From Nannocystis sp. RBIL2 (GTDB lineage: Bacteria; Myxococcota_A; Polyangia; Nannocystales; Nannocystaceae): a stretch of 64,000 nucleotides of DNA. A program made the translations under genes and the position numbers. The stretch is from contig NZ_JAPNJW010000002.1 in NCBI RefSeq assembly GCF_026626745.1, forward strand, positions 1,884,151 to 1,948,150, given 5' to 3'. Within the stretch, counting starts at the first letter, position 1. The number at the start of each line of letters is the position of its first letter. The notes beneath the pieces are model-generated. The model was not told the DNA's origin. It saw nothing but the letters and a program-made list of their open reading frames with translations, and searched no databases. Shown piece by piece: positions 19,730 to 29,985 of this stretch.

Positions 19730-21835
19730 TCACCCTCGCAGGTTCTGGACCTCGGACGGGTCGACCCCGAAAGCGGCTCGGCGGCTGAGGCGGATCTTGC
19801 CGGTGGGATCGACATTGATCACCTTCACCACGACCTCGTCGCCTTCCTGGACCACGTCGGTCACGCGGTCGACGCGCTTGTCCTCGAGCTCCGAGATGTG
19901 GACGAGGCCGTCGGTGCCCGGGAGGATCTCGACGAACGCGCCGAAGTCGACGATCCGCTTGACCACCCCGTGGTAGGTCGCGCCCACCTCGGGCTCGGCG
20001 ATGAGGCCTTCGATGAGCCGCTTGGCCCGCTCGATCTGGGCGATGTCGTTGCTGGCGATCGCCACCCGGCCCGAGTCCTCGATGTTGATGACGCAGCCGG
20101 TCTGCTCGATGATCGCGCGGATCGTCTTGCCGCCGGGCCCGATGACCTCGCGGATCTTGTCGACCTTGACCTGCATCGTGACGATGCGCGGCGCGTGCTT
20201 GCTGATGTCGGCGCGCGGCTCGGCCAGCACCTCGAGCATCTTGCCGAGGATGTGCAGCCGGCTCTCGCGCGCCTGGTCGAGTGCGGCCTCGAGGATCTGG
20301 CGGGTCAGGCCCTCGATCTTGATGTCCATCTGCAGCGCGGTGATGCCGGTCTTGGTGCCGGTCACCTTGAAGTCCATGTCGCCGAGGTGATCCTCGTCGC
20401 CGAGGATGTCGGAGAGGATGGCGATCTCCCCGCCCTCCTGCATGAGGCCCATGGCGACGCCGGCGACCGGCGCCTTGATCGGCACGCCGGCGTCCATCAT
20501 CGCCAGGCAGCCGCCGCACACCGCGGCCATCGACGACGAGCCGTTCGACTCGAGCGTCTCGCTGACGATGCGGATGGTGTACGGGAACTTCTCCTGCGCC
20601 GGCAGGACGTACTTCAGCGCCCGCTCGGCCAGCGCGCCGTGGCCGACCTCGCGCCGCGACGTGCCGCGGACCGGCTTGGCCTCGCCGGTGCAGAACGGGA
20701 GGAAGTTGTAGTGCAACATGAAGTTGCGGGTGACGTCGCCGCGGATGGTGTCGAGCCGCTGCGCGTCGCTCTCGGTGCCGAGGGTGACGGTCGCCAGCGC
20801 CTGCGTCTCGCCGCGCTGGAACAGCGCCGAGCCGTGCGGCCGCGGGAACGGGTGGGCCTCGATGTAGATCGGGCGCACGTCGCGGGTGCCACGACCGTCG
20901 AGCCGGCGGCCCTCCTTGATCACGCGGCTGCGCACGACCTTCTTCTCGAGCTTGCCGAGCGCCGCGAGCACCTCACCGGTGCGCTCGGGGTGGCTGGCGG
21001 CGAAGCGCTCGATGACCTTCTTGTTGGCGGCCGCGAGCGCGTCGCGGCGCTCGTGCTTGCCCGTGATGGCGAACGCGGCCCGCACGTCGGCGTCGGCCGC
21101 GGCCATGACCTCGGCGCGGAACGCCTCGTCAACGGTCGGCTCGACGTGGACGCGCTTGGGCTTGCCGGCGTGCTCGCGCAGGCGCTCCTGCGCCTCGAGC
21201 AGCGGCTGCGCCGACTCGTGAGCGAACATGAGGGCGTCGATCATGTCCTTCTCGGAGATCTGATCGCCGCCACCCTCGACCATCACGATCGCGTCGCGGC
21301 TGGCCGCGACCACGAGCACGATGTCGGCGACCTTCATCTGGTCCCACGACGGGAACGCGACCAGCTTGCCCTGGACGCGGGCGACCCGAACGCCGGCGAT
21401 CGGGCCGGCCCACGGGGCGTCGCTGATGTGCAGCGCCGCCGAGGCGCCCGTGATCGCCAGGATGTCGGGCTCGTGCACCTTGTCGTGCGACAGCACGGTG
21501 GCGATGATCTGGGTGTCGCTGCGATAGCCCTTGGGGAACAGCGGCCGGATCGGTCGATCGATGAAGCGGCAGGTCAGGGTCTCCCACTCGGTGGGACGCG
21601 CCTCGCGCTTGAAATAGCCGCCGGGGATCTTGCCTGCGGACGCCGGGTACTCGCGGTACTCGCAGGTGAGCGGGAGGAACGGCAGATCCTTCGGCTCCTT
21701 GCTGCTGACCGCCGTGACGAGCACGGCTGTCTCTCCGCAGCGCACGACCACGGCGCTGGACTGCTTGGCGAGCTTGCCGGTCTCGATGCTGATCTGGACC
21801 TCGCCGACGGCGGCGGTCTCGGTGATGACGTTCAT
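19730..21835 (-). CDS. pnp: Polyribonucleotide nucleotidyltransferase (PNPase)
   Basis: Phosphorolytic 3'-5' exoribonuclease and degradosome component, 701 residues as expected. Two RNase PH domains (residues about 1-225 and 310-545, the second with NGSSSMAAVCGGCLAMMDAGV) flank the helical linker. A KH domain carries IREVIGPGGKTIRAI, and a C-terminal S1 domain carries VVKRIVDFGAFVEILPGTDGLVHISEL. The ATG at 21835 begins MNVITETAAVGEVQ. It is separated from rpsO by a terminator and a 138-bp gap, so it must have its own promoter or receive read-through. Confidence 0.97.
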   Translation of the reverse strand: MNVITETAAVGEVQISIETGKLAKQSSAVVVRCGETAVLVTAVSSKEPKDLPFLPLTCEYREYPASAGKIPGGYFKREARPTEWETLTCRFIDRPIRPLFPKGYRSDTQIIATVLSHDKVHEPDILAITGASAALHISDAPWAGPIAGVRVARVQGKLVAFPSWDQMKVADIVLVVAASRDAIVMVEGGGDQISEKDMIDALMFAHESAQPLLEAQERLREHAGKPKRVHVEPTVDEAFRAEVMAAADADVRAAFAITGKHERRDALAAANKKVIERFAASHPERTGEVLAALGKLEKKVVRSRVIKEGRRLDGRGTRDVRPIYIEAHPFPRPHGSALFQRGETQALATVTLGTESDAQRLDTIRGDVTRNFMLHYNFLPFCTGEAKPVRGTSRREVGHGALAERALKYVLPAQEKFPYTIRIVSETLESNGSSSMAAVCGGCLAMMDAGVPIKAPVAGVAMGLMQEGGEIAILSDILGDEDHLGDMDFKVTGTKTGITALQMDIKIEGLTRQILEAALDQARESRLHILGKMLEVLAEPRADISKHAPRIVTMQVKVDKIREVIGPGGKTIRAIIEQTGCVINIEDSGRVAIASNDIAQIERAKRLIEGLIAEPEVGATYHGVVKRIVDFGAFVEILPGTDGLVHISELEDKRVDRVTDVVQEGDEVVVKVINVDPTGKIRLSRRAAFGVDPSEVQNLRG

Positions 21836-21973
21836 TGGGGGAAAACTTTCCGCCGTGGTAGAGAAACTCTGGTCCTGCCCATTGGGCGTCGGACACGACG
21901 CGCCCGCGCCGACATGCCGGCGCGTTCCCACGGCGATCAGCGCGACTGACCTGCGCGGGCGCCAGAGGCCACA

Positions 21974-22001
21974 AAAGCAAAAAGGGGGACGAGTCCCCCT
22001 T
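21974..22001 (-). terminator. Rho-independent terminator after rpsO
   Basis: On the minus strand AAGGGGGAC and GTCCCCCTT form a hairpin with a tight loop, followed by TTTGCTTTT. It begins 12 bp after the rpsO stop and ends the rimP-to-rpsO transcript before pnp. Confidence 0.9.
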
Positions 22002-22012
22002 CTGCTCTCGGC

Positions 22013-22282
22013 CTACTTGCGGATGTTGAGCGCCCCGATCAGGGACCGGTAGCGGTCGACGCTGCGGTTGCGCAGGTAGTCGAGGAGGCGGCGGCGTTGA
22101 CCGACGAGCTTCAACAGACCCCGGCGCGAGTGGAAGTCCTTGGCGTGGCCGCGGAAGTGCTCGGTCAGGTAGTTGATCCGCGACGTGAGGAGGGCGATCT
22201 GCACCTCCGGGGACGCGGTGTCGTTCGGGTGGGTCTGGAACTTGCTGACGATCTCGGCCGTGCGATCAGGAGAGAGAGACAT
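22013..22282 (-). CDS. rpsO: 30S ribosomal protein S15
   Basis: An 89-residue primary 16S-binding protein of the 30S platform, of exact family length. Signatures: FQTHPNDTASPEVQIALLTSRI, LTEHFRGHAKDFHSRRGLLKLVGQRRRLLDYL and the ending RYRSLIGALNIRK. The ATG at 22282 fits the family N-terminus (MSLSPDRTAEIV). It lies 135 bp downstream of truB and is followed at once by a strong terminator, as in the truB-rpsO-pnp order of E. coli. Confidence 0.98.
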   Translation of the reverse strand: MSLSPDRTAEIVSKFQTHPNDTASPEVQIALLTSRINYLTEHFRGHAKDFHSRRGLLKLVGQRRRLLDYLRNRSVDRYRSLIGALNIRK

Positions 22283-22416
22283 TTCGGATTCTCGGGTGCG
22301 GGCAGCCCGTGCCCCCGCAGAAGGTGTTGTGCTTTTTGTGTAGGCGGAAAATCCAGGCAAATCCCCGGCGTGTCAAGGCCGCTCGCGCATGGGTCGACGC
22401 TTTTCCGTCGGCCCGG

Positions 22417-23439
22417 TCACGAGTCCGCCTCGGCGGCGGGCGCCGCGACGTGAAGGACCTTCTCGGGCCGCCACTCGGCCCCGTCGAGGCGGACGAGGAC
22501 CAGCGCGCCCGGAAACCATAGCGCCTGCCTCGCCGCGGCTTCGTGACCCTCGGCCAGAGTCGGCGCGACCGCCGGCAAGGCGTCGGCACCCACGACTCGG
22601 CCGTGCAGCAGCCCCGTCAGCGCGTCGGCCTCGGCCCCGGCGACGCGGCGCACCGGGAACGGCAAGACCTCGCCCGGTGCTCGCAGCGCCGCCTCGAGCC
22701 GCGTTCGCATGGCCTCGCGGGTGCCGGCGGCCTCGAGGCCGAGGCGGAACTTGGGCGGCGCGCCAGCCAGATCCGGCAGCCGCGCGGTAACGAGCACCGG
22801 CACCGCCTCCGCGAGATCGAGGCTGCCGCAGGCGAGGCGGCGCAGCCCGGCGAGGTGCGCCGGCAGGCCGACGCGACGACCGAGCTCTTCGGCGAGGCTA
22901 CGGATATAGGTGCCCTTGCTCACGGCACATGTGGCGTCGATCGCGTCGTCGCCGACCTCGATCTCGCCGACGGACCGTAGCTCCATCGGCCGCGGTGCGA
23001 GCACCAGGACCTCGCCCCGCCGCGCCAGCGCGTGGGCCGGGCGACCCTCGAGCTTGACCGCCGAGTAAGCGGGCGGCGGCAGCTCGAGCGCGCCGCACAT
23101 GTCCCTCAGGACATCCGCGGCGGCCCGCGTCTGGGCCGCGGACACCGGGGCCTCGGCGATCGTCTCGCCCGCACGATCGGCCGTGGTGGTCGAGCGACCG
23201 AGGCCGAAGCGCGCGCGGTAGACCTTGTCGACGGCGCTGAGGTACGGCACGAGCCGCGTCGCCGCGCCCACGCACACCACGAGCAGGCCCGAGGCGAGCG
23301 GGTCGAGGGTGCCGCAGTGGCCGACCGCCTTCTCGTTCAGGACCCAGCGAACGAAGCCGACCACGTCGTGCGAGGTCGGCCCCTCCGGCTTGTCGACGAG
23401 CAGGACGCCGCAGCGCTCAGTCGCCGTCGCCCTCGCCAC
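22417..23439 (-). CDS. truB: tRNA pseudouridine(55) synthase
   Basis: Makes pseudouridine 55 in the T-loop of tRNAs. It has 340 residues with the catalytic motif GHCGTLDPLASGLL carrying the nucleophilic Asp, KVYRARFGLGRSTTTADRAG, and YSAVKLEGRPAHALAR. A C-terminal PUA-like segment (residues about 255-335) contains LLHGRVVG. It starts with GTG at 23439, overlapping rbfA by 23 bp. A two-unit 14-bp repeat (CATG 23098, CATC 23112) codes DVLRDMCGA. Family length and spacing of motifs are normal, so the repeat did not disrupt it. Confidence 0.95.
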   Translation of the reverse strand: MARATATERCGVLLVDKPEGPTSHDVVGFVRWVLNEKAVGHCGTLDPLASGLLVVCVGAATRLVPYLSAVDKVYRARFGLGRSTTTADRAGETIAEAPVSAAQTRAAADVLRDMCGALELPPPAYSAVKLEGRPAHALARRGEVLVLAPRPMELRSVGEIEVGDDAIDATCAVSKGTYIRSLAEELGRRVGLPAHLAGLRRLACGSLDLAEAVPVLVTARLPDLAGAPPKFRLGLEAAGTREAMRTRLEAALRAPGEVLPFPVRRVAGAEADALTGLLHGRVVGADALPAVAPTLAEGHEAAARQALWFPGALVLVRLDGAEWRPEKVLHVAAPAAEADS

Positions 23440-23836
23440 CCTCGTCCTCGTCGCCGCTGTCTTCGTCGGACTTCGGCGCGACCGGAGGCGTGGCGATCTC
23501 GGACAGGATCGTCTCGATCCGCAGGCCGCGCTGGATGCTCTCGTCGAACTCGAACCGCAGCTCGGGGATCCGCCGCAGCTGGACCCGCCCCTGCAGCTCG
23601 CGCCGCAGGGCCCCGGCCGCCGAACGCAGCCCCGCCAGCACCGTGGCGCGGTCGCGGTCGGGCGACAGCAGGTCGACGAACACCCGAGCCAGCGTCAGCT
23701 CGGTGTCGACCTTGACGCCGGTGACGCTGAAGTTGACCCCCTGAAGGCGTGGGTCGCTGATCGCTCCGAACAGGAGCGCGTCGGCGATCCCGCGGCGCAG
23801 GGTCTCCTCGACCCGTTGCATCCGGTTACTCGCCAT
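23417..23836 (-). CDS. rbfA: 30S ribosome-binding factor A
   Basis: A small KH-fold factor that assists late 30S maturation, 139 residues. The start MASNRMQRVEETLRRGIAD, the middle VTGVKVDTELTLARVFVDLL and the tail IPELRFEFDESIQRGLRIE are typical. An extra acidic tail (SDEDSGDEDEGGEGDGD) is lineage-specific. It lies 27 bp after infB and overlaps truB, following the usual infB-rbfA-truB order. Confidence 0.95.
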   Translation of the reverse strand: MASNRMQRVEETLRRGIADALLFGAISDPRLQGVNFSVTGVKVDTELTLARVFVDLLSPDRDRATVLAGLRSAAGALRRELQGRVQLRRIPELRFEFDESIQRGLRIETILSEIATPPVAPKSDEDSGDEDEGGEGDGD

Positions 23837-23863
23837 ACGCGCTCCCCTGCCCTCTCCGTCGCC

Positions 23864-26800
23864 TCACAGCGTCGGCGCGATCGTCTCGATCTCGAACGCC
23901 TGGAGGATGTCGCCCGGCTCCACCTCGGGGAACGAGTCGATCACGATGCCGCACTCGAAGCCCTCGCGGACTTCCTTCACGTCTTCCTTGATGACGCGCA
24001 GGCTCGAGATCCGCCCCTTGTGGATGACCGTGCCGCCACGGACCACGCGGACGTGGCTCGTGCGCTGGATGAGGCCCCGCGTGACGCGGCAACCGGCGAC
24101 CACACCGACCTTCGGGATCGGGAACAGCGCCCGCACCTCGGCCTCGCCCTGATCGCGCTCGCGGTACTCGGGCTCGAGCAGGCCGACCATCAACTCACGC
24201 GTCTTGTCGAGCGCGTTGTAGATGACGTTGAAGGTGTAGACCGGCACCTTCTCGGCGTCGGCGATCTGACCGGCCTTGCCGACCGGCTTGGTGTTGAAGC
24301 CGATGATCACGGCCTCGCCGGCAGAGGCGGTCTTGACGTCGGTCTGGGTGATGGCACCGACGCCGGACGAGATGACCTCGACCTTGACCTTGTCGGTCGA
24401 CAGCTCGAGCAACGCCTGCTTGAGCGCCTCGGCCGAGCCCTGCACGTCGGCCCGGAGGACGATCTTGAGGGTCGGCGTCTTCTTGCGCTGGATGAAGTCG
24501 GCGATGCTGGGACCCGAGCGCGCGCTCTCCTTGCGGCGCCGGACCTCGCGGCGGTGGGTGACGAGCTGGCGGGCAGCCTTCTCGCTCTCGACCACGTTGA
24601 AGCGGTCGCCGGCCGACGGCACGCCGTCGAGGCCGAGGACCTCGACCGGAGTCGAGGGTCCCACGTCTTCGAGCGCGCGGCCGCGGTCGTCGAGCATGCC
24701 GCGGACCTTGCCGCTGAACTCGTTGGCGACCACGATGTCGCCCTTGCGCAGCGTGCCGGCCTCCACCAGGACGGTGGCGATCGGGCCGCGACCCTTGTCG
24801 ACGCGCGCCTCGAGCACGACGCCGATCGCCCGGCCCTCGGTGGTGGCCCGGAGATCGAGGATCTCCGACTGGATGGCCAACATCTCGAGCAGGTGGTCGA
24901 TGCCCTTGCCGGTCTTCGCCGACACCTCGCAGATGATGGTGTCGCCGCCGTACTCCTCACCGACCAGGCTGTACTCCATCAGCATCTGCTTGACGCGGCC
25001 GGGGTTGGCGTCGGGCTTGTCGATCTTGTTGAGCGCCACCACCAGCGGGACGTTGGCCTCCCGCGCGTGCTTGATGGCCTCGACCGTGGTCGGCATGATG
25101 CCGTCGTCGGCGGCGACGACCAGCACGACGACGTCGGTGACTTGCGCCCCGCGGGCACGCATCGCCGAGAACGCCTCGTGACCGGGCGTGTCGAGGAACA
25201 CCACGTCGCCCTTGGCCGTGCTGACCTTGTAGGCGCCGATGTGCTGGGTGATGCCGCCGGCCTCGCCCTCGGCGACCGTGGCCTTGCGGATCCGGTCGAG
25301 GAGCGAGGTCTTGCCGTGGTCGACGTGGCCCATGATGGTGACCACGGGCGCTCGCGCGTCCCCGGCCCCCTCCTCGGTGCCCTCGTCGAAGTACTGGTCC
25401 TCCTGGAAGGCCACGTTCTCGACGGTGTAGCCGTACTCGGCCGCCACCAGTTCCGCCGTCTCGGCGTCGACCGAGCTGTTGATGGTGACGCCGCGCAGGC
25501 CCATGCCCCACAGCGTCTTCAGCAGCATCGTCGCCTTCTTGCCCATCTGGTGCGCGAGGTCGGCGACCGGGATCGCCTCGTCGACGCGGATGCGCTTCTT
25601 CGACTCCGACATCTCCTGCGTGGAGGGTCGGGCTCCGGACGCGCCGGGGCGGCCGCGGACGTTGCGGAGCATCGTCTTGCGCTTGCGGCCCTGCTGCTGC
25701 GCCCGCTCCTCACGCTCCTTGCGGATCGTGGCGCGGCCGCGCTGCTGGCTGTCGCTGGCGTCGGTGATGATCACCTGCTGCGGCCGCGGGCGGTTGGCGA
25801 GCTGGACGAAGCCGAGGATCTTCGGCTCGCCGCGCTGCGGGGCGGCGCCGACGATTACGCCGGACTCGTCGCGGACGACGCGGCGGTTGGACGCCTCGGC
25901 CGCTTCAGAGACAGGCGGCGGCTGCGGCGGCTGCGGCGGTTGCGGCGCCGCGGGCGTGGCAGGACGGCCGAGCTGACCGCCCGAGCGATCGCCCGGACGG
26001 CCTGAGACCGGCGCCGGCTGCACGACCTGGCCGCGCGGACCGGTCTGCTGGCCGAGCTGCGGGCCGCTGCCCAGCGGACGGGTGCCGGTCTGGGTCGGGG
26101 CGCCCGGCTTGCCGGGGCCCGGGCGCGTCTGCACGCCCGGACGCAGCGGCGTGCCGACCGGGCCGACCTGGCCCTGTGGCGGCGTGCCGCGCGGACCATC
26201 CGGACCGCGGCGGTGCGGCTCGTTGCGGGGCTCATGGCGAGCCTCACCACCGCGCGGGCTGTCCTCCATGCGCGAGGCGACGCCGCCCGGCAGGCGCTTG
26301 GTGCCCGGCGGGAGCTGGATCCGCGTGCCCACCTCGGGCGCGGGCGCTCGCGGGGCGGTGGCCTGCGGTTGCGGTCGCGACTGCTCGGGCCGGCGGACCT
26401 CCGGACGCGACTCGGCCTGCCGCGTTACCGACGGCTGGGCCGGGCGCTGCGCCTGGGTCACGGGCCGCTGTACCGGCGGCTGGACCGGCTGCGACTGCGC
26501 CGGGGCGATCGGAGCAGGCGGCGTGACGGGCTGCGGCGCGGCCACCGGGGGCGGCGTCACGGCCGGCTCGGCCGGGCGGGCCGGCTCGACCGGCTCGCTG
26601 CGGACCGGCTCGGCCACGACGGGCTCGGCAGACGGCTCGACCGGGCGCGGCGGGGCGGGCGGAGCCGGGGGCTCGGCCTGCACCGACGGCTGGACCGGCT
26701 GGCTCGGACGGGCCTCGACCGGCTCGCTCGGGCGCTCGCGCACCTCGATCGGCTCGGCCGCGGCCCGCACCTCACGCTGCGGCTCACGCGGCTGCGTCAC

Positions 26801-27262
26801 CGCAGGCGTGGACCACGGGGTCTCCGGCGGGCGCGACGGCTCGCTCGGGCGCACCACCGGCGCGCTCGGACGAACCACCGGCTGCGGCGCACCCGTCGGC
26901 GGCGGCACGGGCCGGCGGATCACCGGCGCGGGCTGCTGCTGCTGCGGTTGCACCGGAGCGGGACGCACGACCGGCGGCGAGGGACGAGCGGCCACCTCGG
27001 GCTGCTGCTCCTCATCTTCCGGACGCGGGCCACGCCCGGGACGACGGATGACCGCTGCCGGACCGCTGGCACGCGGGTCGTTACGCTCGGGCTCGCGGCG
27101 GCCGCCGCCCTGGACTTGGCGACGGACAAGCTCGGCCTGGTCGTCGTCGAGCGTGCTCATCACGCCCTTGATCTCGACCCCGAGGCCGCGGATCAGGTTC
27201 TCCATCACCTTGTTGTCCTTGCCCAGCTCTTTGGCGAGCTCATAGACGCGAATCTTGGCCAT
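23864..27262 (-). CDS. infB: Translation initiation factor IF-2
   Basis: A GTPase that brings fMet-tRNA to the 30S and joins subunits. The protein is 1132 residues, long for the family because of a Pro/Arg/Gln-rich linker at about 55-560. An IF2-N domain at the start (MAKIRVYELAKELGKDNK) and a second at about 565-620 (KKATMLLKTLWGMGLRGVT) precede the G domain. G1 is GHVDHGKTSLLD, G3 is DTPGHEAF and G4 is NKID. Domains II-IV follow, with SADVQGSAEALKQALL-type sequence and a C-terminal KH-like part ending EIETIAPTL. It lies 3 bp after ylxR. The long linker is common in myxobacteria. Confidence 0.98.
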   Translation of the reverse strand: MAKIRVYELAKELGKDNKVMENLIRGLGVEIKGVMSTLDDDQAELVRRQVQGGGRREPERNDPRASGPAAVIRRPGRGPRPEDEEQQPEVAARPSPPVVRPAPVQPQQQQPAPVIRRPVPPPTGAPQPVVRPSAPVVRPSEPSRPPETPWSTPAVTQPREPQREVRAAAEPIEVRERPSEPVEARPSQPVQPSVQAEPPAPPAPPRPVEPSAEPVVAEPVRSEPVEPARPAEPAVTPPPVAAPQPVTPPAPIAPAQSQPVQPPVQRPVTQAQRPAQPSVTRQAESRPEVRRPEQSRPQPQATAPRAPAPEVGTRIQLPPGTKRLPGGVASRMEDSPRGGEARHEPRNEPHRRGPDGPRGTPPQGQVGPVGTPLRPGVQTRPGPGKPGAPTQTGTRPLGSGPQLGQQTGPRGQVVQPAPVSGRPGDRSGGQLGRPATPAAPQPPQPPQPPPVSEAAEASNRRVVRDESGVIVGAAPQRGEPKILGFVQLANRPRPQQVIITDASDSQQRGRATIRKEREERAQQQGRKRKTMLRNVRGRPGASGARPSTQEMSESKKRIRVDEAIPVADLAHQMGKKATMLLKTLWGMGLRGVTINSSVDAETAELVAAEYGYTVENVAFQEDQYFDEGTEEGAGDARAPVVTIMGHVDHGKTSLLDRIRKATVAEGEAGGITQHIGAYKVSTAKGDVVFLDTPGHEAFSAMRARGAQVTDVVVLVVAADDGIMPTTVEAIKHAREANVPLVVALNKIDKPDANPGRVKQMLMEYSLVGEEYGGDTIICEVSAKTGKGIDHLLEMLAIQSEILDLRATTEGRAIGVVLEARVDKGRGPIATVLVEAGTLRKGDIVVANEFSGKVRGMLDDRGRALEDVGPSTPVEVLGLDGVPSAGDRFNVVESEKAARQLVTHRREVRRRKESARSGPSIADFIQRKKTPTLKIVLRADVQGSAEALKQALLELSTDKVKVEVISSGVGAITQTDVKTASAGEAVIIGFNTKPVGKAGQIADAEKVPVYTFNVIYNALDKTRELMVGLLEPEYRERDQGEAEVRALFPIPKVGVVAGCRVTRGLIQRTSHVRVVRGGTVIHKGRISSLRVIKEDVKEVREGFECGIVIDSFPEVEPGDILQAFEIETIAPTL

Positions 27263-27265
27263 AAC

Positions 27266-27679
27266 TCAGGAAACCCTCCCCACCGCGGCGCGCATCGCGG
27301 TCGCCAAGGTAGCGAGACGTTGTACGCGCGCCGCAGCGGCGGTGCCGCCAGTGCGGTTCAGGAGATCGATCTTGCCCGCGAGCGCCTCTTGGTGCGCGCG
27401 CCACAAACCAGCGGGGTCCACCGCTGGCATCTTACGGGCGAACGCGCGGGCGAGGCCGCCACGGCGGGCGGCGCGCTCGAGACAGGCGCGCGCCGGGCAC
27501 ACGTAAGCCGAGCGCCCCCTGGCCGAAAGGCCATGGCGCTTCGCACATGTCCGGATGTACTCGTCCGGAACGACTAACACCTGTTCGCCATCATCGGCGA
27601 GCAGGATCCTCGTCCGCAGGAGTTCGGCCTGCGGACGTACGGCGCGGCAGCCCACGCAAGTGCGCATCGGCGCGTGCAT
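27266..27679 (-). CDS. ylxR: YlxR-family RNA-binding protein (RnpM)
   Basis: A 137-residue protein beginning MHAPMRTCVGCRAVRPQAEL, the classic YlxR start, with GLSARGRSAYVCPARACLERA, the conserved GRGAY region. A C-terminal extension (RAHQEALAGKIDLLNRTG) looks like an L7Ae-type helix segment. YlxR/RnpM binds RNase P RNA and modulates it in Bacillus. It lies 1 bp after nusA and 3 bp before infB, its conserved position. The 14-bp repeat unit CATGTCC at 27546 codes RTCAKR. Confidence 0.9.
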   Translation of the reverse strand: MHAPMRTCVGCRAVRPQAELLRTRILLADDGEQVLVVPDEYIRTCAKRHGLSARGRSAYVCPARACLERAARRGGLARAFARKMPAVDPAGLWRAHQEALAGKIDLLNRTGGTAAAARVQRLATLATAMRAAVGRVS

Positions 27680-27680
27680 G

Positions 27681-29093
<1,413 letters not shown>

Positions 29094-29114
29094 AACCGGA
29101 TGACCTCTGCTGTC

Positions 29115-29771
29115 CTAGCCGTGCCCCCCCGTACTCGGGGGGGAGTACACGAGGTTGGCCCGCCGGATGTCGGCGAGCGAGATCTTGTAGATGGTATCAC
29201 TGTCGAGCGACCGCAAGAGCACCGTGCCGCGGCGATCGTCGGCAGGATCGGCGGCGTCGACCTCGGTGCCGACGATCCGTCCGTGAAAGGTCCGCTGGTC
29301 GGCGCTGCCCTGGCCCGCCAGCGGGTGGAACGTGCGGACCACGGCGCGCCCGCCGACGTGGCGGGCGAAGTGACTGAGACGCGCCAGCGGCCGGTCGACG
29401 CCGGGCGAGCTGACCTCGAGCGTGTATGGCAGCGACAGCAACGCGGTCAGCTCCGGCGTCTCGGGATCGGCCTCGGCGGCGTCGAGGGCGTTGCTCAGGA
29501 CCCCGCTCATGCGCGAGCAGTCGTCGAGCGAGACGCCGTTGGGATGGTCGAGGTACACGCGCGCGATCCGGCCGCCGCGGCCGCCGGCCCACTCGATGAG
29601 CACGACCTCGAAGCCCATCGCCCGCGCCACCGGCTCGACCGCCGCCTCGAGCAGGCGGACCGCCCCCTCGTGCCCCTCGTGCTCGGCCTCGGTGCCAGCG
29701 ACGTCGTCGACCGCCGCGGGTTGCGGCGGTTGCTTGGGGCTCTTGTTGTGTGTCGGGCGCCTCGTGGCCAT
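29115..29771 (-). CDS. rimP: Ribosome maturation factor RimP
   Basis: Needed for 30S maturation; 218 residues. The conserved core includes VARAMGFEVVLIEWAG, VYLDHPNGVSLDDCSRMSGVLSNALD, YTLEVSSPGVDRPLAR and a C-terminal SH3-like part (FHGRIVGTEVDAAD, DSDTIYKISLADIRRANLVY). About 35 extra, Gln/Pro-rich residues precede the family domain. The ATG at 29771 has no strong ribosome site and is 24 bp beyond the U-run of a putative attenuator. First gene of the rimP-nusA-ylxR-infB-rbfA-truB-rpsO operon. Confidence 0.95.
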   Translation of the reverse strand: MATRRPTHNKSPKQPPQPAAVDDVAGTEAEHEGHEGAVRLLEAAVEPVARAMGFEVVLIEWAGGRGGRIARVYLDHPNGVSLDDCSRMSGVLSNALDAAEADPETPELTALLSLPYTLEVSSPGVDRPLARLSHFARHVGGRAVVRTFHPLAGQGSADQRTFHGRIVGTEVDAADPADDRRGTVLLRSLDSDTIYKISLADIRRANLVYSPPSTGGHG

Positions 29772-29794
29772 GCGGGTGGGATTCGAGACAAACG

Positions 29795-29849
29795 AAAAAA
29801 GCGAGCTCGGCCAGTTGCCTGCTCGCTTACGAAAGGCAATTTGCTGGCC
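29795..29849 (-). promoter_or_regulatory. Putative transcription attenuator in the rimP leader
   Basis: On the minus strand AAGCGAGC pairs with GCTCGCTT (8 bp) around a 14-base loop, then six T: a good terminator, upstream of rimP. The loop (AGGCAACTGGCC) is itself complementary to upstream GGCCAG and TTGCCT (12 bp with a four-base bulge). That pairing would trap the first terminator arm in its loop. The two folds exclude each other, as in attenuators and riboswitches. Caveat: the best promoter candidate (TTGCTC 29881-29876, 17 bp, TACAGG 29858-29853) would start near 29846 and shorten the upstream arm. Confidence 0.6.
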
Positions 29850-29951
29850 GGGCCTGTAGCACGGCGCTTGAAGGCGAGCAACCCCCTTCCCGGGGCGTGA
29901 GGCCCGGAGGCCCCCGATGGCGCGGTCCTGGCGTCGGGTCGTTCAGGAGGC

Positions 29952-29979
29952 TTGGCGGCGGGCGTTTTCTCGCTACCAT
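29952..29979 (+). promoter_or_regulatory. Putative promoter giving a leaderless nitrilase transcript
   Basis: TTGGCG (29952-29957), 16 bp, TACCAT (29974-29979), then exactly six bases to the GTG start at 29986. With a standard -10 to +1 distance, transcription would begin at the start codon. The same spacing occurs before the genes at 48328 and 49858. Confidence 0.5.
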
Positions 29980-29985
29980 CCCCGC

